DNA from: Coffea arabica
Taxonomy: Eukaryota; Streptophyta; Magnoliopsida; Gentianales; Rubiaceae
Length of the DNA: 64,000 bases
Direction: 5' to 3'
Assembly: GCF_036785885.1 (NCBI RefSeq)
Contig: NC_092317.1
Location: 1,180,501 to 1,244,500, forward strand
Shown: positions 22,881 through 34,400 of the stretch, in pieces
Layout of the letters: each line of letters begins with the position of its first letter
Position numbering within the stretch: the stretch's first letter is position 1
Program-made: the position numbers and the translations under genes
Notes under the pieces: model-generated
What the model saw: the letters and a program-made list of their open reading frames with translations, nothing else
What the model was told of the DNA's origin: nothing
Databases searched by the model: none

Positions 22881-25720
22881 CCTTCCATTTATTAATTATT
22901 ATTCTATTCTCTGTCTGTCTACTCTCCCTCCATCACACTGCCTCGTTGGATATCATCTCATCATCTTTCATTAAAAATCTAAAACCGAATCAAATACTAC
23001 TAGTTACTGGCGGTAGTAGCTAGCTGGGAGGAGTTCATCACAACTACATGTATACGCATAGAATTGTTTCATGTGATTCTTTTCTATCTGCTTCTACTTC
23101 CACGTTGTTGACTGCTTTAAAAGAAAAAAGAAAGAAATAATAATAATAAATCAGAGCTAATAATACTAATAATAATAAAGAAAGAAAGAAAAGAAGAAGA
23201 GAATGTGGAAGGGCGAAGATGCAGAGAGAGAGAGAGCAGTGTGAAAGAAAAGCTGTTGAGATTTGTGGGGTTTTGCATGCTCTCTCCGTGTGGTACTGGT
23301 ACAGTAGGGAGCATTTCTGCAAGGTTAAGATCATAAGAGAGGCGGCAACGGGTTCTGCTGCAAGCCGCAAGTTTCGAGTTTTTCGCGTCCGTCTTTGTCA
23401 CAGTTTGGGTTTGAGTTTCCGAGGGAAACACTTCACTCACTCGTGGGGGCATGGTGGACCTGCACCCACCAAATTACGTCTCCCTTCTCCCCTCCCTCCA
23501 CTTGCGTAACTTCTATTTTCGAACCGAATTCGAGCCGCTTGCGGTCTAAAAAAAAATAGAGCGCAACTCAAGTTGACGATTCAAATTTCGAGCTACTTGC
23601 GACCCAAAAATCGAGATTCAGACAATGAGCCTTTTGACTCGAGTTCAATCCTGTCTTTTCCTTGATCGAGTCAAGATTGAACCCTAATTTTTTGTTTTGC
23701 TGAGCTCGATTTCGGACTCAATTCAATACATAAACAAGTCAAGCTAGGTTTAATAATGTCAAAACTAAACTCGATTCGCTTCGTTTTGCAATCCTATCCC
23801 CAACCCCTATATAATTCTCTCCACAGATTAGAAGTAAAAAAAATTTTTTTTTTTTTGAGATTTAGGCATCATCTAACGTTTTACTAGTTATATATATGGG
23901 TTTGATTAAATTAAGGACTTCGTCGTCAACGGACGCTTTTTGAGAGGAATTTAATTTTTTTAATAAAAATAAAATTGGTTTACAAAGTCTCTACATGCAA
24001 GGAATGCATTAAATTTGAGTGTAGTTGCGAAATTTAGATATACTAAAGGACACCTATGAGAAAAGAAAATTATATTTTTAATGCATTTCTTAGAAACAAT
24101 AATATAAAGTGCAAGTACGTACAAGAGCTTTATTTTTATTTTTTTGGGGGAAAGCTCCATTACACATTTTAATCCAAATTATGTATGGATTGGACAGTAG
24201 CATCGAGAACAGATTTTTCACTTGTTATTGTATTAAATTTAATCCCCTGCACCGAAAAGATTATTATTCAACAAAAAATGAGATATTAATTCTTTGAAAA
24301 CAAATCACGAATCATGCGTTGTAAGTAATTTTTGGTTAAATGCGCTCTCTTTTTTAACTCAAAAATTTTTTTAAAAAAAATGCACACTTTTCTTTTTTCC
24401 TTTTCAAATGAAGGCAACCTCTATTGAAATTGAAATTGTAAATAACGACTAGGTAATGTTGCAGTTATCGATATGCAAGTTTATCAAAGCATGTTCTGAA
24501 GCATGACAAAAAAATTAATAATAATATCCTTGTGTAGAACTAGAATTAAGATTCTTTTTTTTTCCCCAAAGGATAGAAATACGATTCTTGTAACTTAATC
24601 GAGTACGGTCATTTTAATTTCCCAATTAATTAATATAGTAAGATATGTATTGAATGGTTCAACTTCATCAATTCTAGTAGCAAGATTTATACTATTATGC
24701 GTAGAGACAGTAAAAAATCAACCGTAACAAACACATTCTTCAATTCCATCAGGGCCAGGATCTTTTCCTCTTCTTTCCATGCAAAAGCAATTTGCTCTTC
24801 AGTCCCAAAAAAAAAAGATGGAGAACTGAAAAAAAAGTAAAAAGAAGAGAATAGCAAAATCAGGCACTTAATTTTAGCTAAATCTGAGATTTTTAGAGGG
24901 GAAGGAAAATGGCATGTACAAACGGCTCTTATAAATAGGCGGGGACTTCTCCGCTGAAGCTGCATACCTGAGGTGTCAGTCGTTACTACAAAAAATTCAA
25001 TTGGATCACAAGCCTTAGTACCCTCTCGATCGAGAAGCAGATACAATGAACAACCGTCCTTTAATATAGCTCAAGGTACTCACTCACTCACGCCGTTCAT
25101 CCACATTCCTTTAAATGATATTTTGAAAAAAAAAAAATTTCCAATAAAGGAGAGGTTGGATTTAAAAAACCAGGAAGGAAAAGGGAATTTTAAATTCAGA
25201 GCTTTTATGTCTCGAGATTTGAACCTTAGTCACTAGACAAATATCCTCTCGACCTTTTTAAAATAGTGTGAATACCCGTACGCACGGTACCTACATTATT
25301 AAAAAAAATTACAATGTATGGAGGAATTTAAAAATAGTAAAATATTATAATCACGGGCACATGAAAGTATATTTAAAAAAATGAAACTTTGTAACAATAG
25401 TTCAATATATGATAAAAACATTTTCATTATTTATAAACGATCATTTCGATGAAGGTTGGATCTTGAAAAAAAATAGAAATCTATATCATAAATTGAGCGA
25501 CATAAGGGTCCAATTAAATATAATTGAATATTTAATTTGATAAGTAAATGAGATACTTACAGACATTTTGCCTTCGATTTGATAATCTTCTACGAAAGTG
25601 TGAACATTCTTCACACCAGTCAACTCTGAGTACGAACGCCAGTATTTGGGGTTTAATTAATTCTGTTGTTTTTTGTGGAGTTCGCACTATAAATGAGAAT
25701 GCACGATTTTTCCATGAATT
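22881..25720. other. Intergenic DNA with degraded repeats
   Basis: No gene recognised. It contains (AAT)n and GA microsatellites at 23130-23240, a degenerate hAT-MITE piece (about 23514-23796), and T-rich and A-rich runs. A B-box-like stretch (25214-25227, GAGATTTGAACCTT) may be a SINE relic. Confidence 0.45.
23514..23796. repeat. Degenerate hAT-MITE relative
   Basis: Rich in CGAGCC, CTCGA and TCGAATT-type blocks. It ends CTCGATTCGCTTCGTTTTGCAATCCTA in two pieces that resemble the right terminus of the clean element at 42343-42779. No target duplication was seen. Confidence 0.35.
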
Positions 25721-25769
25721 AATGGGCCTGTTTGGAACCTGAGTTTTTAGGGAGTTTGTCTAAAACTTT

Positions 25770-26029
25770 GGGCTTGTTTGGCACCCTAGTTTTTTACCAA
25801 GTTTTTTAGCTACTAGTTTTTTAACAACTTTTGCTACAGGAACCCCAAAAAATTTTTCAAAATTTTTTACCTACACACTTCAAAAATCTATACACAAAAA
25901 ATTTCTCAAAAACTTTTCTTCCTCCCTCACCCAACCCACCACACCAGACACCGCCTCCACCACCTCTCCCGGCGCCGGTAACCTAAAAAAAATTTTTTTG
26001 AATTTTTGAGTCCCTCACCCTCAAAAATT

Positions 26030-26090
<61 letters not shown>

Positions 26091-27328
26091 TTATAATATT
26101 ATATATTTATTTAAACATATATTATATACCATATAAATTAATATTAATTTAAATATGTAATTATACATTTATATAAATATTATATACAATATATTTAATA
26201 TATATAATACATATTATATATATTACACATTTATGTATATATATTTATGTATATTTATATACAATTATATTATGTATTATATATAATATAATACATTTAT
26301 ACATAATATTATATATTTATATATTTATAATATATTAATTTATATATTTATATAATATAAATTTATAATAATATACAATTATTACATTTGTAAATATATT
26401 TATATTATGTATTATATATAATATAATACATTTATATATTTTTAGATACCTATATAAATATATTTATTTATAAATGTATTATAAATGCATAAATATATAT
26501 AAATATTTAAACAATAAAAATTATAAATTATAAACAATATTAATTATACATTTATACATTTATATTAATTATATTAATACAGTTATACATAATCATTATA
26601 TATATTTATAAATTATAACTTATACATTTATATAATATTCATTTATAATATATACATTTATACATTTATAAATATATGTATATTATGTATTATATATAAT
26701 ATAATACATTTATATATTTATATATTTATATATAAATATATTTATTTATAAATATATTATAATGCATAAATGCATATAAATATTTAAACAATAAAAATTA
26801 TAAATTATAAACAATATTAATTATACATTTATACATAATATTAATACATTTATACATTTATATTAATTATATTAATATATTTGTACATAATCATCATATA
26901 CATTTATAAATTATAATTTATACATTTATATAATATTCATTTATAATTTATACATTTATATTAATTATACATTTATACATTTATAAATATATGTATATTA
27001 CGTATTATATATAATATAATATATTTTTATATTTTTATATAAATATATAAATATATTTATTTCTAAATATTTATAAATGTATTATAAATGCATAAATGTT
27101 TAAAAATATAAAAATATAAAAATTATAAATTATAAAATACTCAAAAATATGTTTTAAAAATATCTCTAAAAATAATCCAAAAAACGTCTACAGTAACATT
27201 TCAAAAACTTCTACAAAAAAGTTTTTCACCTTACAAAAACTTCTACAAAATTTTTTCAAAAACTTCTACAGTGCACTACAATAAAGTTTTAGACAAACTC
27301 CCAAAAAACTCAGGTTCCAAACAGGCCA
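25770..27328. mobile_element. Inner copy of the same MITE family, inserted in reverse
   Basis: It starts GGGCTTGTTTGG and ends CCAAACAGGCCA, where the last base departs from the expected C. TTT flanks it on both sides (25767-25769 and 27329-27331). Its left arm matches the outer element's right arm and its right arm matches the outer left arm, so it is the same family in opposite orientation. The interior 26030-27180 is nearly pure A/T. Confidence 0.55.
26030..27180. repeat. TA-rich low-complexity core
   Basis: It begins with a (TA)n run (26034-26083) and continues as degenerate TATA/TTTATA-type sequence with internal near-repeats: a segment at about 26365-26560 recurs at about 26670-26900 and again at about 26980-27130. 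This suggests slippage or segmental duplication inside the element. Confidence 0.7.
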
Positions 27329-27449
27329 TTTACTGTAGTGCACTGTAGAAGTTTTTGAAAAAATTTTGTAAAAATTTTTGTAAGGTGAAAAACTTTTTTG
27401 TAGAAGTTTTGTTAAGATAAAAAATTTTATAAAAGTTTTTGTAAAGTGA

Positions 27450-27790
27450 ATTTATTTTCCTTTTCTTTTTTTCCTTTTTCTTTTCTTTCCTCTCTTTCTT
27501 CTTCTTCTTCTTCCTTCCCCCCCCGCCACCCCTCTCCTCCTTTTCCCCTTCTCCTCTCCTCTGCATTTCCCCCCCCCCCCCGCCTCCTTCTCCCGCCAGC
27601 CTCTCTGCACGCCACCCCCTCCCCCCGCCAGCCCTGCCCCTTCCCCTCCCCTCTGCACGCCACCCCCTCCCCCCACCAGCCCTTCCCCCGTTGCCCCGCT
27701 AGCCCCTCTGCCCTGCCCCTTCCCCCTCCCCTCTGCACGCCACCCTCTCTGCCCCGCCACCCCCTTCCCTATTCCCCTGTTCCCCTATTC
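27450..27790. repeat. C/T-rich (polypyrimidine) tract
   Basis: Strongly strand-asymmetric, with nearly all C and T on the plus strand, including CCCCTCC-type blocks repeated several times. The long proline-rich and glycine/arginine-rich open frames here are products of this composition, not genes. A similar tract lies inside the transposon in the CID4 intron. Confidence 0.7.
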
Positions 27791-28490
27791 GTCCAGTTCT
27801 TAATCATTTGGAGGTCAGCACCTGCGGAGTAGCGGACCTCGCTCCATCCTTTGGAGATGAACGAGAAAGCCTTCTCCGCTGTAACGATTGAGCGGGACGG
27901 CGATGATGATGAAGACGACGTCATCCGGGCCTCCGGGGAGGCTTTCATATTAAGCATCATCTGGAATTTTGGAAATTTAATGCAAAATTTGATTTTTTTT
28001 TCCCGCCTGGGGGTTTGCATAGAATTGCAGGATTGAGGTGCTTATGACTTGTGAGAGAGAGCAGAGTTAAAGGAGCAAAGGAAAAAAGTTTTTTTTCCCG
28101 CCGTTGGCTAAGATTTTGGAAAAAAGTTTTTTGTGTATTATTTTAAAGTGTGTAGGTAAAAAATTTTGATAAGTTTTTTGGGGTTCCTGTAGCAAAAGTT
28201 GTTAAAAAACTAGTAGCTAAAAAACTTGGCCAAAAACTTCACTTCCAAACAAGCCCAATGTGTTGGTCGAACAATGCATCTTCATTTTTCTGACAATTAA
28301 AAGCATACATAGTTCAAAATTATCTTTTGTTTTAGACAGTTTGTAAATAATATTGTGTAAAAAAATATACATATAAATAATGTATACCTTTGTTTTTAAA
28401 TCTCTAAGATAAGAAGCATCACAACGAAACATGAATCGTGCATGTCTGTCTTAAAGAGCGAAGTATAGTACCGAAACTTGTAAACAATGG

Positions 28491-29386
28491 AAACAACAAT
28501 CATATTATAATATTTAAAATATTAGTAATAATTGAAATTACAATGAAAATGTCAATATTCAAAGAATAAATAGTACCGAAACTTCTATTTTGATACATAA
28601 GATTACTGTCCATAAGATTACACCTAAAAAGTATATTAATTTTTAAGTGCCATTGTCTCATATGTTCTCGTAAGCAATGTTTTGCAAGATTCTTAGGTGC
28701 CATTGTTTCATATGTTTTTGCAAGAATTATTTTTTGAATCTATTCCCTTTTTTTTTTTTTTGCTCTCTCTTTCGATCGTCAACATTTTTGTCTTGCACGA
28801 TTCCAACTTTCCACAGCAAAACTACAGCATAATCCAGATTTAAGCAGCCCAAGGACATGTAATGCAGTAAGACACAAAATCTGCCAAAAAAAAAACCAAA
28901 ACACAAAAAACGAACCTACCTGCTAGTAGTAATATCTTAATGTCAACCTTCAGAACATCTTATTTCAAAGAAACGAAGAAACTCCAAAGATCACAACTCA
29001 TAATTAATAGTACTACTATTTTTCGTGATCAGAATTAATAGTACTACAACAATATGCTACCATATTAACAGTTTGGGGGGAAAACCTACATAAGTCACAT
29101 CATGAGCACAGCTCATGATATGATCAGTTTTTCAGCCATAATGTGGGACGTAGTATATTTTTGGGAATTACTCATTATCTTTGTCAAATTTAAAGGGTTA
29201 TAGTGAAGCACTAAATGCCTAAACTCACATAAAAGCCATAGTACCATACTTTGTTGATTGAGCCAGCAAGGATTAGTATGAAAACAACAATAATATTACA
29301 ATGTTGAGAATATTATTAATAATTGAAAATACAATGAAAATATCAATATTAAAAGAATAAATAGTACCGAAACTTCTAATTTGATT
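28491..29386. repeat. Pair of ~100-bp direct repeats
   Basis: Copies at about 28491-28592 and 29282-29386 share AATTGAAA..ACAATGAAAAT and GAATAAATAGTACCGAAACTT blocks at high identity, about 790 bp apart. A shorter match to the TAGTACCGAAACTT part lies at about 28466. They may be ends of a decayed element. Confidence 0.55.
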
Positions 29387-29389
29387 GGC

Positions 29390-29578
29390 GCGGCGTTTGA
29401 ATCGGTGTAGTCGAGATTTCATCCATCGTAGTTGATGTGAGATTTCTCTTTCGTCGAGGCAAAGTTGTTGAAACTGTTCCAATTCTTGTGCGGGACCGTT
29501 GTGGCGTCCTTTTCGTTTTGTTAGCAGATGTTTCCTCCTTTGCAATTTGCGAGTTTGAAATTTAGGCATTGTTGGCAT
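29390..29578 (-). other. Short basic open frame, unrecognised
   Basis: From the ATG at 29578 the frame reads about 63 residues rich in Lys, Arg, Gln and His (MPTMPKFQTRKLQRRKHL at the start, LRWMKSRLHRFKRRANQ near the end) before entering the flanking repeat. The base composition is more GC-rich than the neighbourhood. I do not recognise a family. It could be a relic exon of a lost gene or chance. Confidence 0.2.
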
Positions 29579-29836
29579 GCCTGTAAACGGGCATGTTCCA
29601 TTATGAAGTTAATTTGAGAGGTTCGAGAAGGAAGTTGATTGGAAGGGTTTTAAGAGTAATTCCCAAAAGTAGTACCAAGTATATTGTTGCTCCATGGCAG
29701 TTGGAAAAGATCATGTGCTATCTTCAATTCCGTTGAATTATGGGCTATCTTTATTCTCGTCAATGCTCTTCAACTCGCTGGGAAATGGGAATCAGTAGTG
29801 GTACCACAACCATCTGACGCACGGGTAAGTGGAAAC

Positions 29837-29946
29837 AGTTTTAATGTAAGTGGAAGTTAAATTTTTGTTTGAGGGAACGTGGGAGTGTTAGAGTTTTAAT
29901 GTAAGTGGAAGTTAAATTTTTGTTTGAGGGGACGTGGGAGTGTTAG
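29837..29946. repeat. Tandem repeat, two 55-bp units
   Basis: The unit starts AGTTTTAATGTAAGTGGAAG and contains GACGTGGGAGTGTTAG. The two copies differ at about one base, so the duplication is recent. Confidence 0.75.
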
Positions 29947-30474
29947 TTGAAGTTAACTCCTTATTTGAAGGAAACGTGGGGATGTAATGTGCCCATGATA
30001 TTTTTTACAAAATAAGATAAATGTGAAATGCTAGGAAAATAGGGTTGAGAGTGGGAAAGGTTGTGGAGGCTTGTTCCTAAAAATCCCTTCTCAAATTTAT
30101 ATAGATATAGATTTATATAGATATAGATGATACACATGCATTGTTATTCATCACATTTTTAATGTATTCTGGTTCTATGTATATATGTGTGTGTTTTGTT
30201 CTGATGTGAACTGGGGAGTTCTTTTCTAAGGTCCTTTTAGAAGGAGAACTGTTGTATGGCGAAAAACCTTGGATAGGACATCAAAATTAATGCTTCAGGT
30301 CAGTTGCAGAATTAAGGGTGGGGACGGATGCAAGTCTGCCACCACAGCCCCCCAAAAAAAAAAAAGTCTGAATTCGTGTATTTATTGACAATTAATTCAT
30401 TATTACGTGAATTTTGAGAAAATTAACATTTTATCACCTGAAAGTTGCTTACCCGAAATCGAGGGAATCTCTAA

Positions 30475-30941
30475 TAGCTAGTTTGGGAGGATGGAAATGA
30501 AAAGAAAAAAAAGGTTTTGAAGGAATAAGAAAATTTTTCCATCGTTTGGGAGTTAAAATGAGAAGGAAAAGAAAAGAATAGGAAAGATTCCATTGCCCTC
30601 AATCTTTTGGAAAACTTTCCGCTCAAAGGAAAGGAACGGACAGAAGTTTAAGTAAATTTTTTAATATGACCAAATTACCCTTAAAATCCTATACAAAATA
30701 TTTTAATACCCTATGAATCCCTCTCACATTTGTTTATAGAAAGGGCATATTTGTAAAATAATTTGTTTAAGTATCTTTTCCTTTCCTTTGCATTCAACTC
30801 CCAAACAAAAGAAAATTACTCACTTTCTTTTCTTTTTTAAAACTCCCAAACAACTTAGATAGAAACTTTGATCCTTTCTTTTCTTTTCTAACTTATCATT
30901 TCTTTTCTTTTCTTTTCATTTCCATCCTCCCAAACTAGCTA
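30475..30941. mobile_element. Tourist/Harbinger-like MITE with TAA target duplication
   Basis: 467 bp with terminal inverted repeats of about 30 bp, starting TAGCTAGTTTGGGAGGATGG. Both sides are flanked by TAA (30472-30474 and 30942-30944), the 3-bp duplication of PIF/Harbinger elements. The arms are purine-rich on one side and pyrimidine-rich on the other. No coding potential. Confidence 0.65.
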
Positions 30942-31170
30942 TAAGAAAATAACACAACTATTTATCTCTTTAAGTTCCTTACCTTACTGGTTGCAACAAA
31001 CTACCAATCCAACAATAAGCACAAGCCTGCAACTAATCTAAGCTCTTTTAAGATTGCAGTGAATGCCAAATCACCTCCAGTGACAAAACTTATATACAAA
31101 ACGAAGCGCAAACAGCATATACAGCTACCACAAATGTTCACATGCTAAATCAAATTGAAGAGGAACTCTT

Positions 31171-31925
31171 TCAAGCATCTGAAAGAGGTATCCTGTATCG
31201 ATCTGCTAATTTCTTGGCAGTATTGTCAGATAGGACACCATCTATCAACTCATATTTCTTATAGTGCGCTTTCAAGGTCTCCAGCTGCTGGTTTGCAAGG
31301 TTTTCCTCCTCCTTGAGTTGATGCTGCTTCAAGGAAATGCCACAAAAGAAAAAAAAAAGTATTATTCAATTGGACTAATGGAACAAAGTGGGCTTAAAAT
31401 TGAAGACTGTAATACGTGTCAGCTCAATGTAGTACAAGGATAAGAACATTTATCAAAAAGGCAATAACATAAGAATCTTACATTGAGCAGGAATTCGGTT
31501 TCAGCAGCATGCTTTCTGGTCAAAACCTTAATCTTCCTGGCAACCTCAAAATCAGGATCTTCGTGGTCCAGCCACTTGTAAGTGATCTTCCTGCCAGGTT
31601 TCTTTGGACGACTGTCAAACATTTCTACTTCTGCAGCGCATGCTCTGACAGGTCTTGGCATCCCAAGAACCATAAAAGGGGAATCAGCAATCTCAGCAAT
31701 GATCGCAGAGGCCTGATTCAGAGTTTCCATCTCCACCAAAGCAGCTCGTGGGAGGCTCTGTGGGTTGATATAGTTGGGAATGAATTGGACATTTACGACA
31801 TTGACAAATTGATCCAAAGCGGCTTTCAGAACATTCTCTGTCACCTGAGGTGACAGGTTATCCATATAGACTGTTCTTCTCACCCTTTCTTCAAACGCCG
31901 CATATTCTTCAGCTGAAGCTGCCAT
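31171..31925 (-). CDS. AIPP1: RRM protein, AIPP1/EDM3-like
   Basis: Two coding exons (minus): 31925-31482 and 31323-31171, giving 198 residues. An RRM spans about residues 16-95 (RRTVYMDNLSPQVTENVL; the second RNP position is recognisable, the first is weak). It is followed by VRACAAEVEMFDSRPKKPGR and a WLDHEDPDFEVARK segment, then a C-terminal coiled-coil-like Lys/Glu stretch ending RYRIPLSDA. This order matches ASI1-immunoprecipitated protein 1 (EDM3). In Arabidopsis it bridges ASI1/IBM2 and EDM2 on genes with intronic heterochromatin and promotes use of distal poly(A) sites. Assignment rests on recalled family resemblance. The exon 2 acceptor is a GAAGCAG (NAGNAG) site, so one extra Gln may be included in some transcripts. 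Confidence 0.75.
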
Positions 31926-34400
31926 CAGTAATCTTCTCCTATTAAAACAGTGTTAAAAACAAGTCAGACTATGCTTAAGGCATATAATAGTGAAATCTGG
32001 ACAACAGGAAAAAACAAAAACCATCATCCACACACCAAATGCACATGGCATCATCTATTATCTATTGATCTAATTTAATATTATTATCTTGCAGTAACAT
32101 CAGCCCCTGCAGCTAAACTAGAATAACAACATCAACAGCCAATAACTTCACATTCCATGAAGCTAGCTAGAAAAAGGTTTGATAATTTACATCCACAACA
32201 CTCAATATCTTTTTTTTTTTAAGAGTTGTTCCACTATGGTGGGTTCCCTTGAAGCATTAAAAGTTAATACTCTTCCACAAAAGTGGTTACCTATGTAATT
32301 TTTCTTCCAGCAAATTGAAATATGAAAATAGTAATAAGAAACAATATTGCATAAGAACCCAATAAAGTTATCAATGTCATACGTGCTCATTGACAAGCAG
32401 CAATCTGAACAGCCAAAACTATTGTCATCAAATGATGGATGTTATCATGGGCTTCACTTAACCTTTGGCATGTTAACTAAGCCAAACCCCTTCAACCAGC
32501 TTAGTCTTCTATTATCAGAGCAATTTTGTCATTTGGCAACAGAAGTAATGTCTCCAATAAAACCATAAAAAATTGACACTAGTTCTTACTGATTAAGAAG
32601 CAGGTTGAAACAATATATATGAATCTCCTTCTGACATTATCTGGAAAAATCTTATTCAGCAGAAAGCAAAAAAGAATAACTTATGCTTTAAGCTTGGTAT
32701 AAATTTCTATTCACAGAAAGTCAAAAGGAAAAGAACAGAAGTACATTTCCTGTAAATTCTAATATTAAAAATCTGTATTAGGCAGGTAGCTATGTAGCTT
32801 CAAAAGAAAAAGGAAAGAAAAGAGGATAATTTGCCTAGTCAAGCACTAGTTCCCAAGTGAAGGAGAATTCATTTCTGAATACCACAGGGTATGATCGAAT
32901 CAACATTTCTTTTGAGTTCCTGTGCAGCTGAAATCATCTCCACATTGATTATATTAACAAGCATTGAACCTACAATCCAGAACCTGACTACTTCCTTTTC
33001 TTTTTGGGAGGGTCGGGGGAGGGTGTTCCTTTTCAATCATTTCAAAAAATATCAGCTAAACACCAGGAAACATGCAGAAAGCAAAAAAGTGCACAAGCAA
33101 AGTCTCCAGCAGAAAAAATATTCTATTGAATGCTTTGCAGTCAGTTCGAATCTAGCAATAGAATTGTACTTATTACAAGACTCTAATTATGTCAAGCATC
33201 ATTCACTCCTTGTCAAGTTCCGCAAAAAATACAAAAACCTGACTATACGTACTTGACACTAACTGGACATGAATGTAGACTTTTGCTTCTTATCTTAACA
33301 ATCGTCTTAAATCTATCAACAGAGTCCATGCCTAACTTGAATACAGTAAGAAATTAGCATTTTGAATTGTTGAAAGAATACACACACACACACAAAGACA
33401 CATAAACGGTGTATACTCATTAATTAACTAAAGTAGAAGAACATTTAGGACAGCATAATCTTCACATTCAATATAGTAGCAAATTCCCAGCTCATTCAGC
33501 AGCAAATGTTCAAGTAAAACAGCTCGAGCTCAACTTCATTTGTTTGAGTACTTCAAAGTTCAGCTTGAGCTCATAAGCCACAAACTTGACTCGACTTCGC
33601 TTTATTACACTGCTGTTCTTAATGAAACACCTGTTAACACTTTGTGATATAAAAGACACTATAAATTCACAAGGAGCTTCTCCTTGTAATGTCAGACAAG
33701 AGAATAGCAGCAACTCATAAGCTTACACTAATTGTTCAAGTCATGGCGTTGCAATTTTTATAGGTTTTCAAGTCGACCACCTTAAAAGGCAGCTCCCACC
33801 AGTAAATGGTTAATTTGAAGATATCTAAAGTATTAAACCACTCAGGAAATGCAAGACCAACGAACCAACATTAGAAGCAAAGATAGTCTCTCAGCTATTC
33901 ATTTGAGTCTAATACTGGCTGAAAATCATTGTAAACACATAGAATAAATGTAACAGATATAATCATTAGAACTGTAATCAAATCAGAAGGAATACTTTGG
34001 ATTACACAAAAATAATCTAATCCTATCTATGGTTCAAAGACTAGTCCGAGCCGGAGTTTGTCACAGGAACTTGGCTGGCCGTTCGGGGGAACGATACCGT
34101 ACAAGTCGGAGACTCCATAATCAGCAGTGACTCCAAAAAAAAAAAGCCCAATCTCAAAAACCTTTATGCTTTAATAACATTAATGACAACAAAATGACGA
34201 TCCCCCGAGAACATCACGAAAAGAATTGATGACTAAAATGCATTGGACAAAATCAATTTGAAATAAACAAACCAAAAATAAGAATAAGATGCTAATTTTC
34301 ACATACCTATTTCTCCTCAAAAAGCCTATAAACGAACAGCGGAGGGGAGGATTGTGTTGGTGTGAGGAGACGGAAGGTGGCCGCAGGGTTCGAGTGCGGT
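31926..34400 (-). other. 5' leader of the AIPP1-like gene with a 2.4-kb intron (inferred)
   Basis: A good acceptor (TTTTAATAG, ending at 31939) lies 13 nt upstream of the ATG. A good donor (ATAG|GTATGT, at 34307/34306) lies downstream of a GC-rich stretch at 34310-34400 that looks like a first, non-coding exon. The intervening sequence holds no gene. A CTCGAG/CTTGAGCTC repeat piece sits at about 33520-33605, and a short CA microsatellite at 33381-33392. Confidence 0.45.

Larger units (their letters stand above)
25724..28256. mobile_element. Tourist-like MITE (outer copy), interrupted by its own family
   Basis: The outer ends are GGGCCTGTTTGG on the left and CCAAACAAGCCC on the right, flanked by AAT on both sides (25721-25723 and 28257-28259), a 3-bp target duplication. 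The left arm breaks off at 25769 and resumes at about 27329-27331 with sequence that continues it. The right arm (about 28080-28256) is over 130 bp of inverted match to the left arm of the inserted copy. The interior holds a C/T-rich tract at 27450-27790. No transposase frame. Ends and 3-bp duplication suggest PIF/Harbinger type, although AAT is not the usual TWA. Confidence 0.6.
28260..30471. other. Intergenic DNA with direct repeats
   Basis: No confident gene. A ~100-bp stretch at about 28491-28592 recurs at 29282-29386 in the same orientation. A 55-bp tandem repeat occurs at 29837-29946. One short basic open frame is listed separately. Confidence 0.45.

Noticed and set aside
26030-27180. 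Repeated units that might suggest a CRISPR-like or satellite array
   Set aside because: Spacing and unit length are irregular and the sequence is almost pure A/T inside a MITE; this is a plant nuclear region.
27427-27832. Long proline-rich and glycine/arginine-rich open frames on both strands
   Set aside because: They are translations of a C/T-rich low-complexity tract inside a transposon; several frames are open at once and none resembles a protein family.
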